Source of the DNA: Nonomuraea wenchangensis
GTDB lineage: Bacteria; Actinomycetota; Actinomycetes; Streptosporangiales; Streptosporangiaceae
Reading direction: 5' to 3'
Assembly (NCBI RefSeq): GCF_900111685.1
Contig: NZ_FOHX01000007.1
Span: 297,986-361,985 of the forward strand
Length of the DNA: 64,000 bases
In this document: one piece after another, positions 8,619 to 18,400 of the stretch
Layout of the letters: each line of letters opens with the position of its first letter
How positions within the stretch are numbered: position 1 is the stretch's first letter
The notes under the pieces: generated by a model
Seen by the model: only the letters and a program-made list of their open reading frames with translations
Told to the model about the DNA's origin: nothing
The model's database searches: none
Translations under genes and position numbers: made by a program

Positions 8619-10229
8619 TCAGTGCGAGCCGGTGAGGTCGAGGTCCTTGACCCGCGGGTCGCCCTCGTCCACGAAGTAGTGCTCGCGCCGGGTGGCGTCC
8701 GGCCCGTCGGCCACCTTGAACGCCCGGAAGGCCAGCGTGCCGAGCACCGCCACCACCAGGTTGACGATCAGCGCCAGGAACCCGGCGTAGACCGTCATCG
8801 TGGTGTCGAAGCCCAGGCTGGCGAGGCCGAACGCCGACCCGCCGAAGTGCGCCTTGCCGTTGGCCGGGTTGGGGATGAGGTAGAGCATCCACATGCCCAC
8901 CGCGAGGCCGAGCGCCCAGCCCGCGAGCAGGCCGCCCCGGTGGAACCAGCGGGTGTAGAGGCCGAGCGCCACCGACGGCAGCGTCTGCAGGATGATGACG
9001 CCGCCGATGAGCTGCAGGTCGATCGAGAACTGCGGGTCGAGCAGCAGGATGCACAGCACCGCGCCCACCTTCACCACCAGCGAGACGATCTTGGAGACCT
9101 TGGCCTCCTGGGCGTCGGTGGCGTCCTTATTGAGGTACTCCCGGTAGATGTTGCGGGTGAACAGGTTGGCCGCCGCGATCGACATGATGGCGGCCGGCAC
9201 GAGCGCGCCGATGCCGATGGCCGCGTACGCCACGCCGGTGAACCAGTCGGGGAAGACCTGGTCGAACAGCCGCGGCACGATCGTGTTGGCGTCCGGCCGG
9301 CCGTTGGCGCCCACGACCGGCTTGGTGCCGGCCGCGATGGCCATGTAGCCGAGCAGCGCGATCAGGCCGAGCACGAGGCTGTAGGCGGGCAGGGCGGACA
9401 TGTTCCGCTTGATGACGTTGCGGTTCTTCGACGCCAGCACGCCGGTCAGGCTGTGCGGGTAGAGGAACAGCGCCAGCGCCGAGCCGAAGGCCAGCGTCAC
9501 GTACTGGAGCTGGTTGGTGGCGTTCAGCGTGATGCCGTCGCCCTTCGCGGGGGTGGCGGCGAACTTCTGCGCGGCCGCGTCGAAGATCGAGCCCCAGCCG
9601 CCCAGCTTGGCCGGGATGTAGATGACCGCGACCAGGATCACGATGTAGATGAGCGCGTCCTTGACGAACGCGATCAGCGCGGGCGCGCGCAGCCCCGACT
9701 GGTAGGTGTAGGCCGCGAGGATCGCGAAGGCGATGACGATCGGCAGGTGGCCGGTGATGCCCATCGACTTCAGCACGGCCTCGATGCCGACGAGCTGCAG
9801 CGCGATGTACGGCATCGTCGCCACCAGCCCGGTGATCGCGACCGCGAGGGCGAGGGTCGGCGAGCCGAACCTGGCCCGGACGAAGTCGGCCGGCGTGACG
9901 AAGCCGTGCACGTGCGAGACCGACCACATCCGGGTCAGCACCAGGAACACCAGCGGGTAGACGACCACGGTGTACGGCAGCGCGTAGAAGCCCAGAGCGC
10001 CCGCCCCGAACACCAGCGCGGGCACCGCGACGAAGGTGTAGGCGGTGTAGAGGTCGCCGCCGACCAGGAACCAGGTGATCCAGGAGCCGAAGCTGCGCCC
10101 GCCGAGACCCCACTCGTGCAGGCTGTCGATGCTCTCGGGCCGCCGCCAGCGGGCCGCGACGAAGCCCATGACGGTCACGGCCAGGAACAGGACGACGAAG
10201 ACGACCAGCTCGGTCGTGTGCCCGCTCAC
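8619..10229 (-). CDS. mctP: Sodium:solute symporter, MctP-like monocarboxylate permease
   Basis: This 536-residue SSS-family transporter has about 13 membrane segments and the family core GGRSFGSWITWFLVGGDLYTAYTF near the N-terminus. The GTG start overlaps the stop of the DUF3311 gene as GTGA. DUF3311 plus SSS is the standard arrangement for MctP-type uptake systems for lactate, pyruvate and similar monocarboxylates. The short soluble tail HYFVDEGDPRVKDLDLTGSH is C-terminal. The family is certain; the MctP assignment is by context and resemblance. Confidence 0.85.
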   Translation of the reverse strand: MSGHTTELVVFVVLFLAVTVMGFVAARWRRPESIDSLHEWGLGGRSFGSWITWFLVGGDLYTAYTFVAVPALVFGAGALGFYALPYTVVVYPLVFLVLTRMWSVSHVHGFVTPADFVRARFGSPTLALAVAITGLVATMPYIALQLVGIEAVLKSMGITGHLPIVIAFAILAAYTYQSGLRAPALIAFVKDALIYIVILVAVIYIPAKLGGWGSIFDAAAQKFAATPAKGDGITLNATNQLQYVTLAFGSALALFLYPHSLTGVLASKNRNVIKRNMSALPAYSLVLGLIALLGYMAIAAGTKPVVGANGRPDANTIVPRLFDQVFPDWFTGVAYAAIGIGALVPAAIMSIAAANLFTRNIYREYLNKDATDAQEAKVSKIVSLVVKVGAVLCILLLDPQFSIDLQLIGGVIILQTLPSVALGLYTRWFHRGGLLAGWALGLAVGMWMLYLIPNPANGKAHFGGSAFGLASLGFDTTMTVYAGFLALIVNLVVAVLGTLAFRAFKVADGPDATRREHYFVDEGDPRVKDLDLTGSH

Positions 10230-10435
10230 TTGGTCATCCTGTAGACGATCGTCGTGCAGGTGACGCCGACGGCGATGAAGGCGATCTGCAGCCAGTAGAA
10301 CAGCGGGAAGCCGAACAGGCGGGGCTCGTCGGCGTTGAACAGGAACGTGAGCAGGGGCAGCACGACCGGCAGGACCAGCAGCCAGTTCCAGGGGCTGCGG
10401 TCGGTGCGTGGCTGTCCGGGTTCCCCGGTGGTCAT
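10226..10435 (-). CDS. DUF3311 small membrane subunit
   Basis: This 69-residue protein has two hydrophobic segments (WLLVLPVVLPLLTFLFNA and FPLFYWLQIAFIAVGVTC) separated by the DUF3311-typical EPRLFGFPLFYW motif. It is preceded by a GGAGGG ribosome-binding site and translationally coupled to the symporter by GTGA overlap. Such small partners accompany SSS permeases and are thought to be accessory subunits. Confidence 0.85.
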   Translation of the reverse strand: MTTGEPGQPRTDRSPWNWLLVLPVVLPLLTFLFNADEPRLFGFPLFYWLQIAFIAVGVTCTTIVYRMTK

Positions 10436-10675
10436 CGACCCTCCGATGCGCGAAGGCCAGGGACCGGTGGTGACCGGTCCTGACAGGTGGCGTCAACGGA
10501 GGGACACTAACTTTTGCGGTGGTATTAAACCCAGTGCCGTTAATATTACGGTTCGGCCTAAATGGCAGGCAGTTGTCTCAACATGTGGGACGTCCGCGCG
10601 CGTCACCGCAGCTCCCGGCTTCGCACCTTAGTTACTCGCCGGTAGTTCACCGGGTGATGATCGATGAGTGGTCGG

Positions 10676-11317
10676 TTAATCGCGCCGAACGGTCAAGCCG
10701 CCGGTCAGGTCGTCGGCGATGTCCCGGGAGCCGTAGCCGTCGGGCGCCGGCACCTCCGTCACCGGGTCCGGCCGGTCGTCGAACTCCAGCCGCAGCGCCC
10801 GCGCCATCGTGGCGTGCATCTCGTACATGCAGGTGATGTACGTCAGCTCCAGGATCTGCTCGTCCGGCAGATGCCGCTGCAGCACGGCGAACACCTCGTC
10901 CGGCACCCGGCCGCCGTCCAGCACCAGCGCGTCGGCGTAGGCCAGCACGGCCCGCTCCAGCTCCCCGAAGCAGTCGCTGACCTGCCAGGCGGGGATGGCG
11001 CGCACCTTCTCCTCGGGCACGCCGAGCGCCCTGAGCTGTTTGCAGTGCTGGGAGTAGACGAACTGACTCTGCCGCGCCCAGCCGGCCCGGGTCTGGCCCA
11101 GCTCGCGCAGCACCGGGTCCAGAGTGGCCTCCCGGTAGACCTGGAAGCCCTTCACGCAGTGCCGGAAGATCTTCGGGTCCAGCGCGAAGACCTCCCACCA
11201 GTCGCCGGGCGACCCGGTCGCCGTGCCCTCCCTTTCGGGGGAGAACAGCCGGTCGTGGAAGTGCGTCACGAGCGGGTCGGTCATCTCCGCGCGCGGCACG
11301 CGGCGCAGGCGCGGCAT
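10676..11317 (-). CDS. Carboxymuconolactone decarboxylase / AhpD-like family protein
   Basis: This 213-residue helical protein resembles the CMD fold. Around 85-110 it has ARQSQFVYSQHCKQLRALGV followed by EEKVRAIPAW, and later EQILELTYITCMYEMHATMA. The CxxC redox pair of AhpD is missing (Ser and Tyr-Ser at those places), so peroxidase activity is unlikely. It starts at an ATG that shares one base with the stop of the VOC gene (TGATG). The pair may act together on an aromatic or lactone substrate; this is an inference from adjacency. Confidence 0.7.
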   Translation of the reverse strand: MPRLRRVPRAEMTDPLVTHFHDRLFSPEREGTATGSPGDWWEVFALDPKIFRHCVKGFQVYREATLDPVLRELGQTRAGWARQSQFVYSQHCKQLRALGVPEEKVRAIPAWQVSDCFGELERAVLAYADALVLDGGRVPDEVFAVLQRHLPDEQILELTYITCMYEMHATMARALRLEFDDRPDPVTEVPAPDGYGSRDIADDLTGGLTVRRD

Positions 11318-11880
11318 CAGCCGGCCCCGCCCGGGACGGTCCTGTCGGCGGCCGTCCTCGGCTCGTGGCGCACGTCGCCGGGCTGCCCGACCTGCCGCGT
11401 CCAGGCGGCGAACTCGACGAGGACGCCGTCGGGGTCCTTGAAGTAGATCGAGCGTACGAACACGCCGTCGTGCATCTCCGGGGCCACGCCGAACTCGCTG
11501 TCGTCGTGGTTGAGCAGCACGCCCACGTCGATGCCCTTGGCGACGAGCCGCTCGCGGTACTCCTCGATCCGCTCCGGCGGCACGTCGAAGGCGATGTGGT
11601 TCATGGACCCGACGGCCGAGACCAGCTCGCCCCGGTCGGGCAGGTTGCGCGGCGCGGAGACCCCCGGCACGCCGTCGGGCGCGTCGGGGAACCAGAAGAA
11701 GGCGAGGGCGTTGCCGCCGCCGCAGTCGAAGAAGAAGTGCTGGCCCCAGCCCATCGGCAGCTCGATGGTCTTGATCAGCGGCATGCCCAGCACGCCGGAG
11801 TAGAAGTCGACGGTCTGCTTCATGTCCGAGCAGACCAGCGCGATGTGGTTGACCCCGCGAAGCTCGAATTCGCTGTTCAT
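11317..11880 (-). CDS. VOC-superfamily (glyoxalase/extradiol dioxygenase) protein
   Basis: This 187-residue protein has two beta-alpha-beta-beta-beta modules. Metal-ligand candidates are the His in GVNHIALVCSDM, the His in SMNHIAFDVPP and the Glu in DGVLVEFAAW, the usual H/H/E set of extradiol ring-cleaving enzymes. The last 25 residues are a low-complexity tail. It is the first gene of a two-gene unit with the CMD-like protein. Substrate unknown. Confidence 0.8.
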   Translation of the reverse strand: MNSEFELRGVNHIALVCSDMKQTVDFYSGVLGMPLIKTIELPMGWGQHFFFDCGGGNALAFFWFPDAPDGVPGVSAPRNLPDRGELVSAVGSMNHIAFDVPPERIEEYRERLVAKGIDVGVLLNHDDSEFGVAPEMHDGVFVRSIYFKDPDGVLVEFAAWTRQVGQPGDVRHEPRTAADRTVPGGAG

Positions 11881-11957
11881 AATAATTCCGGCTTATCACA
11901 GGGGCATGCCGGAAAACATGACATGAGATGTCCTCTTTCCGGGGCACGCTCGACGTC

Positions 11958-12848
11958 ATGATCGCTGTAGTAGCGGGGGCCACCCGCGGAACGGGACGAG
12001 GAATCGCGGTCGCGCTCGGGGAGATCGGCGCGACCGTCTACTGCACGGGACGCAGCACCCGCGCGGCACGCTCGGAGATGGACCGGCCGGAGACCGTCGA
12101 GGAGACCGCCGAGCTGGTCACCGCGGCCGGCGGCACCGGGATCGCGGTGCCCGCCGACCACCTGGACCCCGGGCGGGTGGCGGCGCTGGCCGACCAAGTC
12201 GAACGCGAGCAGGGACGGCTCGACGTGCTGGTCAACGACATCTGGGGCGGCGACCACCTGTGGAAGTGGGACACCCCCGTGTGGGAGCACGACCTGGACG
12301 ACGGGCTGCGGCTGCTGCGGCTGGCCGTCGAGACCCACCTCGTCACCGCCAGGTTCCTGCTGCCGCTGATCGTCAGGCACGAGGGCGGGCTGGTCGTCGA
12401 GGTCACCGACGGCACCTGGGAGTTCAACCAGACCCGCTACCGGGGCAACGTCTACTACGACCTGGCCAAGGTGGCGGTGAACCGGCTGGCGTACGCCTGG
12501 TCGAAGGAGCTGCGCCCGCACGGCGGCACCGGCGTGGCGATCACGCCGGGCTTCCTGCGCTCGGAGGCCATGCTCGACAACTTCGGCGTCACGGAGGAGA
12601 CCTGGCGGGAGGCCAAGGCCGACCCGGCCTGGCAGGTGTCCGAGACGCCCGCCTACGCCGGCCGCGCCGTCGCCGCGCTCGCCGCCGACCCCGGCCGGAG
12701 CCGCTGGTCGGGCCGCTCGGTGACCAGCGGCGAGCTGGCCGACGCGTACGGCTTCACCGACGTGGACGGCAGCCGCCCGCAGGTGTGGAGCTTCATCACC
12801 GAGGTCCTGGAGCAGGGGAAGGAGGCGGACCCGGCGGACTACCGCTGA
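11958..12848 (+). CDS. Short-chain dehydrogenase/reductase
   Basis: This 296-residue SDR has a Rossmann nucleotide site GATRGTGRGIA, an Asn-Asp-Ile-Trp in place of the usual NNAG, and the catalytic Y-x3-K in YYDLAKVAVNR. GRS after the second strand suggests NADP preference. The ATG at 11958 was preferred because it is immediately followed by the first beta strand; an in-frame ATG exists 30 bases upstream. It is divergent from the VOC gene, and its 3' end overlaps the convergent WYL regulator by 10 bases. Confidence 0.82.
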   Translation: MIAVVAGATRGTGRGIAVALGEIGATVYCTGRSTRAARSEMDRPETVEETAELVTAAGGTGIAVPADHLDPGRVAALADQVEREQGRLDVLVNDIWGGDHLWKWDTPVWEHDLDDGLRLLRLAVETHLVTARFLLPLIVRHEGGLVVEVTDGTWEFNQTRYRGNVYYDLAKVAVNRLAYAWSKELRPHGGTGVAITPGFLRSEAMLDNFGVTEETWREAKADPAWQVSETPAYAGRAVAALAADPGRSRWSGRSVTSGELADAYGFTDVDGSRPQVWSFITEVLEQGKEADPADYR

Positions 12849-13783
12849 TAGAGCGCGGCGGTGCGGGCGGCGGCCTCGGCGGCCATCGCCCGCAGCTCCG
12901 GCGGCTCCAGCACCTCCGCCTCCGGCCCGAACCGCAGCACCTGCGAGAAGGCCACCTCCAGCGACTCCACCGCCAGCCGCACGGTGCCGTCGGGCCCGAG
13001 CGAGGCGAGCGCGTCCGCCAGCGCGGCCGGATCGGCGACGTGCCGGAGCATCCGCCGGCCCCGCTCGCTGAGCCGCAGCGTGATCTCCGCGCGCAGCAGC
13101 GAGCGGCTGAACTCGGCCGACCGCTCCGCCCAGAACGCGGCCAGGTCGAAGCCGGGCTCGCGGTCGAAGGTCTCGGACAGCACGTCCACCTCGCCGAACC
13201 GGTGCACGCGGAAGATGAGGAAGCGGCTGCCGAGCCGCGCCGCGAGATACCAGGCCCCGCCCTTCAGCACCAGCCCGTACGGCTCCAGCGTGCGCAGACG
13301 GTCCTTGTAGCGGGCCCGCACCCGCCGGTCGTTCCACACCGCCCTGGCCAGCGCGGACAGGGCGGCCGGCGGCGGCGCGTCCCCGGCGAACCAGCCGGGC
13401 GCGTCCAGGTGGAAGCGCTGCGCGGCGGTCGCGGGGGCGTCGCGCAGCCCGGGGGAGAGCGCCGCGGCGGCCTTCAGCCGGGCGGTGGCCGCGACGTCCT
13501 GCAGCCCCATCTCGCGCAGCGCGGCCGGCACCCCCGACAGGAACAGCGCCTCGGCCTCGGCCCGGTCGAGCCCGGTCAGCCGGGTGCGGTAGCCGTCCAG
13601 CAGCCGGTAGCCGCCGCCCCGCCCCCGGTCGGCGTAGACCGGCACGCCCGCCTCGGCGAGCGCGAGCACGTCGCGGTGCACGGTCCGCTCCGAGACCTCC
13701 AGCTCCTTCGCCAGCTCCGCCGCCGTCATCCCGCCCCGGCCCTGCAGCAGCAGGACCAGCGACATCAGCCTTGCGGCGCGCAC
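12839..13783 (-). CDS. WYL-domain transcriptional regulator (DeoR-type HTH)
   Basis: This 314-residue regulator has an N-terminal winged helix (MTAAELAKELEVSERTVHRD) and a central WYL-type sensor domain (YGLVLKGGAWYLAARLG, then FRVHRFGEVDVL). A C-terminal WCX-like region follows. The GTG at 13783 is chosen because VRAARLMSLVLLLQ matches the family N-terminus. This start lies 19 bases inside the upstream peptidase gene, so translation is coupled. It may regulate the CocE-like hydrolase. Confidence 0.82.
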   Translation of the reverse strand: MRAARLMSLVLLLQGRGGMTAAELAKELEVSERTVHRDVLALAEAGVPVYADRGRGGGYRLLDGYRTRLTGLDRAEAEALFLSGVPAALREMGLQDVAATARLKAAAALSPGLRDAPATAAQRFHLDAPGWFAGDAPPPAALSALARAVWNDRRVRARYKDRLRTLEPYGLVLKGGAWYLAARLGSRFLIFRVHRFGEVDVLSETFDREPGFDLAAFWAERSAEFSRSLLRAEITLRLSERGRRMLRHVADPAALADALASLGPDGTVRLAVESLEVAFSQVLRFGPEAEVLEPPELRAMAAEAAARTAALYQR

Positions 13784-15360
13784 AGCGGCAGCACCACGGC
13801 GGAGGGCAGCCCGGGGGAGTGGAAGACCTCGACGTCGGCGGGCACCATCGGCCCGCCCGCGGCGAGCGGATCGCCGGTGCCCGGGTTGCGGGCGATCGTC
13901 GGGTAGGCCCCGGCCGCCACGTGCACGCGTACGCGGTGGCCGCGCCGGAACCGGTGCGCGATCGGCCACAGGTCGATCTCGGCCCGCCGCACGCCCTCCG
14001 GCCCCGGCCCTGCCGGCCCTGCCGGCCCGAGGCGGCGCACCCCCTCGCACACGTTGAGCGAGCGCCCGTCCGGCGCCACGTCGCACACCCGTACCACGAC
14101 GTCAACGTACGGGGTGCTGGAGCGGACGAACAACTCGGCGCGTACCGGGCCGATCATCTCCATGTCCGCGCGCAGCGCGGGCGAGCTGTAGACCAGCACG
14201 TCGCGGCGCTGCTCCAGCCTGCGCTGGTCGCGCGGACGGGAGTCGCCGAGCAGCACGGGCCCGCCGATGACCGGCGTCGGGCGGGCCGGGTCGTAGCGGA
14301 AGCGGTCGGGATCGGCCTCCTGGGGGCCGTCCTCGCCGAGGCCGAAGCCGTGCTGCAGGTGCCAGCGCCGCTCGCGCACGCCCGGCACCGGCCAGTCGGG
14401 GTAGTCGCGCCACTCCTCCGCGCCCGTCACGTAGAGGCGCACCGGGTCGGGCCGCAGCCGGGAAGGGTCGCCCAGCAGGTGCGCGCGGAACCACGCCGAC
14501 GCCTCGGCCATGGTGGGGCGGGCGTGCCGGGCGTCGATGTGGTACCAGGGGCCGATCGTCAGGTACGGGCGGCGGCCCGCCCGGCGCAGCGCCGCGTAGT
14601 CCTGGAGCTGCCAGGGCAGGAAGACGTCGTACCAGCCGCCCAGCATGGTCACGGCCGCGTCCACCTCGCCCACCTTCGGGGAGAAGTCACGCTTGTCCCA
14701 GTACGGCACGGCCGGATCGGCGTGATGGGCCACCAGGTCCTGGAAGAACGGCAGCGGGTGACCCGCCGACAGCAGGTCCAGCTCGGCCACCGGCCGCCCC
14801 GACAGCACCGCGCGGCGGGTCGAGCGCGGCGCCGTCAGCGCCGCGGCCCCGCCGAGCCGGCGCGACATGCCGTCGGTGAGCGTGGTCCAGCTCAGCGCCG
14901 ACTCCAGCGCGAACGCGCCGCCCACGTAGGCGGCGTCGCGGAACTGGGAGGCGGTGATCTGGGTCGCCAGCGCCTTCAGCTCCGGCCCGGCGTAGGGGGC
15001 GACGGCCCACTGGGTGTAACCGAGGTAGGAAGGGCCGAACATGGCGAACGAGCCGCCGTACCAGGGCTGCTCGCGCAGCCAGGCGATGGTGGCCAGGCCG
15101 TCCTCGTGCTCGTCGCCGAGCGGGTCCAGGATGCCGCCGGAGCCGAAGCCGCCCCGGCAGCTCTGGATGACGACGTGCAGGCCCTGGCGGGCGAACCCGC
15201 GGCCGTACATGAACCCGAACAGGCCGCGCCGCCCGTACGGCGAGCGCACGAGGACGACGGGCGCCCGCCCCGCCCCGGCCGGGGCGTAGTGGTCGGCCAG
15301 CAGCCGCACACCGTCGGGCATCGGGACCGGGAGGTCGCGCTGGAGCCGGACGCGTCTCAT
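13765..15360 (-). CDS. CocE/NonD family (X-Pro dipeptidyl-peptidase-like) hydrolase
   Basis: This 531-residue hydrolase has the nucleophile Ser in FGPSYLGYTQW, the acid Asp in GGWYDVF and the His in GPWYHID. A C-terminal jelly-roll domain covers about 320-531, as in cocaine esterase and X-Pro dipeptidyl-peptidases. No signal peptide is seen, so it is cytoplasmic. It is the first gene of a pair with the WYL regulator. The natural substrate, ester or acylated peptide, cannot be told. Confidence 0.88.
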   Translation of the reverse strand: MRRVRLQRDLPVPMPDGVRLLADHYAPAGAGRAPVVLVRSPYGRRGLFGFMYGRGFARQGLHVVIQSCRGGFGSGGILDPLGDEHEDGLATIAWLREQPWYGGSFAMFGPSYLGYTQWAVAPYAGPELKALATQITASQFRDAAYVGGAFALESALSWTTLTDGMSRRLGGAAALTAPRSTRRAVLSGRPVAELDLLSAGHPLPFFQDLVAHHADPAVPYWDKRDFSPKVGEVDAAVTMLGGWYDVFLPWQLQDYAALRRAGRRPYLTIGPWYHIDARHARPTMAEASAWFRAHLLGDPSRLRPDPVRLYVTGAEEWRDYPDWPVPGVRERRWHLQHGFGLGEDGPQEADPDRFRYDPARPTPVIGGPVLLGDSRPRDQRRLEQRRDVLVYSSPALRADMEMIGPVRAELFVRSSTPYVDVVVRVCDVAPDGRSLNVCEGVRRLGPAGPAGPGPEGVRRAEIDLWPIAHRFRRGHRVRVHVAAGAYPTIARNPGTGDPLAAGGPMVPADVEVFHSPGLPSAVVLPLCAPQG

Positions 15361-15398
15361 GTACTACTCAGTAACATACGCCGGTCCTGGCACGGTAG

Positions 15399-15433
15399 CC
15401 CGGGCCCGCCCCTGGAGGGGGACCGGGCCCGGG
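15399..15433 (-). terminator. Hairpin terminator after the S8 protease gene
   Basis: A perfect 10-base stem (CCCGGGCCCG with CGGGCCCGGG) encloses a second CCCCT/AGGGG pairing, 8 bases past the protease stop. There is no T-run, as is usual in actinomycetes. Confidence 0.6.
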
Positions 15434-15440
15434 AGCCCCG

Positions 15441-18400
15441 TCAGGGAGCCGTGCGGTCGGGCCGCTCGGAGATCCGGATCGCGTTCACGACCGGCGACCC
15501 CACCCGCGTGGCGAAGCGCACGTTGAGCTGCCCGTCGTCCACGCGGACCGTGTACTGCCTGGCCACGGCCGTGTAGGTGCCCGCCTCCAGCGCCAGGTCC
15601 AGCGCCGGGATCGCGAGCTGCCCCTCGACCAGCACGTCGAACACGCGCTTGCCCATCTGCGTGCTCTTGACCTCGGCGAAGTCCAGCTCCACCGTGTACG
15701 TCCCGGCCGGCACCCCGTCGAAGCGGTACTCCAGCATGCCCTCGCGGGCGGACCTGAACAGCGCCTGGTCCGTCGTCCCCGCGATGGTCTTCGTCGTGCT
15801 CAGCGTCTTGCTGGAGGTGGCGACATAGCCGTGGGAGCCCTGGGCGTACTTGCGGTCGGGCGTCCAGGCGTCCCCGGCGGCGTCGGTCGCCGCCTTCGAC
15901 CCGCCGACGTCGACCGCCACCTGGAGCTTCGGCACCACGACCTTGACCGCGATCTCGATCGTGGGCTGCCGCCCGCTCGCCGACTTCACCAGGATCTTGC
16001 CGGCGCGCACCGTGCCCGCCGCGACCCCGTCGCTGGAGACCGTCACCTTGAGCGTCACCTGCTGCCCGGTGGCCAGCTCACCGGCCGCGGGCGTCACGGC
16101 CGCCCACGTCTCGCCCGTCACCGTGTACGGCGTCGCCGAGCCGAGGTTGGTGAGCGTCAGCGTCCGCGTACGGGTGGCCCCGGCCGGCATGACCACGGTC
16201 AGCTCCGCCGCCGACGCGCTCACCCGCCCGGTCACCAGCTTCGTGTCGATCCTGGTCACCGAGGCGGGCGCGATCGAGACCTGCTTGGTGAAGGTGCCGT
16301 AGTGCTCCCTGGACACCGTCACGTCGTAGTCGCCGGCCAGCACCTGACCGTAGAAGGAGCCGTCCGCGCCGGTCGTGAACGTCGCCACGTCGCCCACCTT
16401 GACCGTCGCCCCGGCGATCGGCTCGCCGTCGTTGGCGTCGGTGACCGCGCCGGTCACCAGGCCGTGCCGGCTCGCGGTGAACGTCACGCCCTGCCCGGAG
16501 GCCAGCGCCGCCTCCTCGTAGGAGTAGCGCATCGCGTCCGTGCCGGTCGCGTTCTCGATGCCGACCGTGGCGCTGGTGCCCCGGGCGCGCTCGCTGCCGA
16601 GGTCCTTGTAGCGGAAGGAGATCGAGCCGTCCTCGCCCAGCAGCGCCGAGAACGAGATCCGCTGCGCGCTGTCGTTGTAGAAGGTGACGTCGCGCCACTC
16701 CACCACGAACGCCCGGTGCGGGGCCGTGCCGGTCACCGCCGTGTAGACCCCGGCCCGCGCGTCCACGATGAGGTCGTCCCAGTACGGGTAGACCGCGTGG
16801 TTCGGCGTCGAGGTGGTGGGCAGGTTGCCGTTGCTCGCGGTGGTCACCCGGCTGTCGGCGAAGGTGAGGAACCCGTTCGTGGCGATCCACGCCCGGCTCT
16901 GTCCCGCCCCGTAGAACGGCACCGGGAACGGCAGCGTCACCTGCGCGGCGTCGTCGTCGCCGGTCAGCGCCAGCTTCTCGGTCCCCGCCACGTACGGCTG
17001 CGCCCCGCCCTTGCAGGTGTAGCCGAACCCGTCGCCGCGCAGCGGCAGCTCGATGTCCTTGGTGACGTTCCCGGACACGGTGACCTCGGCGGTCGCCGGG
17101 GTGGAGCAGCGGGAGGCCGGGGTGACGGTCAGCTCGTAGGCGCCCTCGGGCAGCGTCAGGCTGTAGCGGCCGGCCGCGTCGGTGACGGCGCTCACCGGCG
17201 TGCCGCGCGCGGCGACGGTCGCGCCCGCCTCGGGCGTGCCCGCCGTGCTGACCGTGCCGGACACCGTGCCGCCCGCCTTCTGGGTCATCGGCAGGTCCGC
17301 GGTGGCGCTCTGCCCGGCGGCGATCGTCACCCGGGCGGTCGCCGTGTCGTAGCCGAACTTCGCCGCGGTCAGCTCGTAGTCGCCCTCCAGCAGGCGCGGG
17401 ATCGTGTACGCGCCGTCCGCGCCGGTGGTGACCGTACGGGTCACCGCCCCGGTCACGGTGACCGTGGCGCCGGCGAGCGGCGCGCCGCCGGAGGTGACCG
17501 TGCCGCTCAGGTCGCCGGTCTCGCCCCTCGGCGCGGCGTTGACGGCCGCGTACGCGTCGAGCCGGCCCTCGCCCCAGACGTTGTTGTCGGCCGCGGTGCC
17601 GCCGCAGCTCGTGTCGTTGACGTCCACGGCGGTCGAGTCGAGCAGCGGCCGGGTGTTCGCCACGTCGCCCTGCAGCGCGGGCGAGGCCGACCAGATCAGC
17701 GCCACCGTGGCCGCCACGTGCGGCGAGGCCATCGAGGTGCCGGTGTAGCTGTCGTAGGTGCCGCCGGGGGTGGAGGAGCGCACGTTGACGGCGGGCGCGG
17801 CGATGTTCGGCTTGATCTCGCCGCCCTCGCCCTCGCCCTTGCTGGAACGGGCGTACACGGCGTTGTTGACGTCGAAGCCGCCGGCGCTGTAGCTGATGAC
17901 GTACTGGCCGGGGGAGCCGGAGGTGTCGCAGGCCGGGCCCTCGTTGCCGTTGGCGAAGGCCGGGAAGATGCCGGCCGCCACCCACGCCTCGACGGTCTCC
18001 TTGTACCAGGGGTCGTAGCCGTCGCCGCCCCAGGAGTTGTTGACGATGTCCGGCGCGAGGTCAGGGCGCGGGTTCTGGCCCGCGGCGTCGGTGGGCGCGA
18101 GGATCCACTGCCCGGCGGCGAGCAGGGACGCGTCGGTGCAGGTGCTGAGCTCGCAGCCCTTGGCGGCGATCCAGCGGGCGCCGGGTGCGACGCCGATGCC
18201 GTTCGCGCCGACCATGGTGCCCATGACGTGGGTGCCGTGGCCGTTGTTGTCGCAGGGCGCGGACGTCGGGCAGACCCGGGCCGGGTCGAACCAGTTGTAG
18301 TCGTGCGTGACCGTGCCGTCGGGGTTCTTGCCCCGGTAGCTCGCGGCCAGCTCGGGGTGGTCGAACTGGGCGCCGGAGTCGATCGTGGCGACCACGATGC

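Noticed and set aside
10436..10675. An AT-rich intergenic stretch with a TAATATTA palindrome
   Set aside because: Compositionally unusual, but no repeat, hairpin with T-run, RNA motif or short gene could be supported.
15362..15377. A TACT-C-AGTA operator before the CocE hydrolase
   Set aside because: Only four bases pair on each side and outer positions mostly mismatch, so it is too weak to call.
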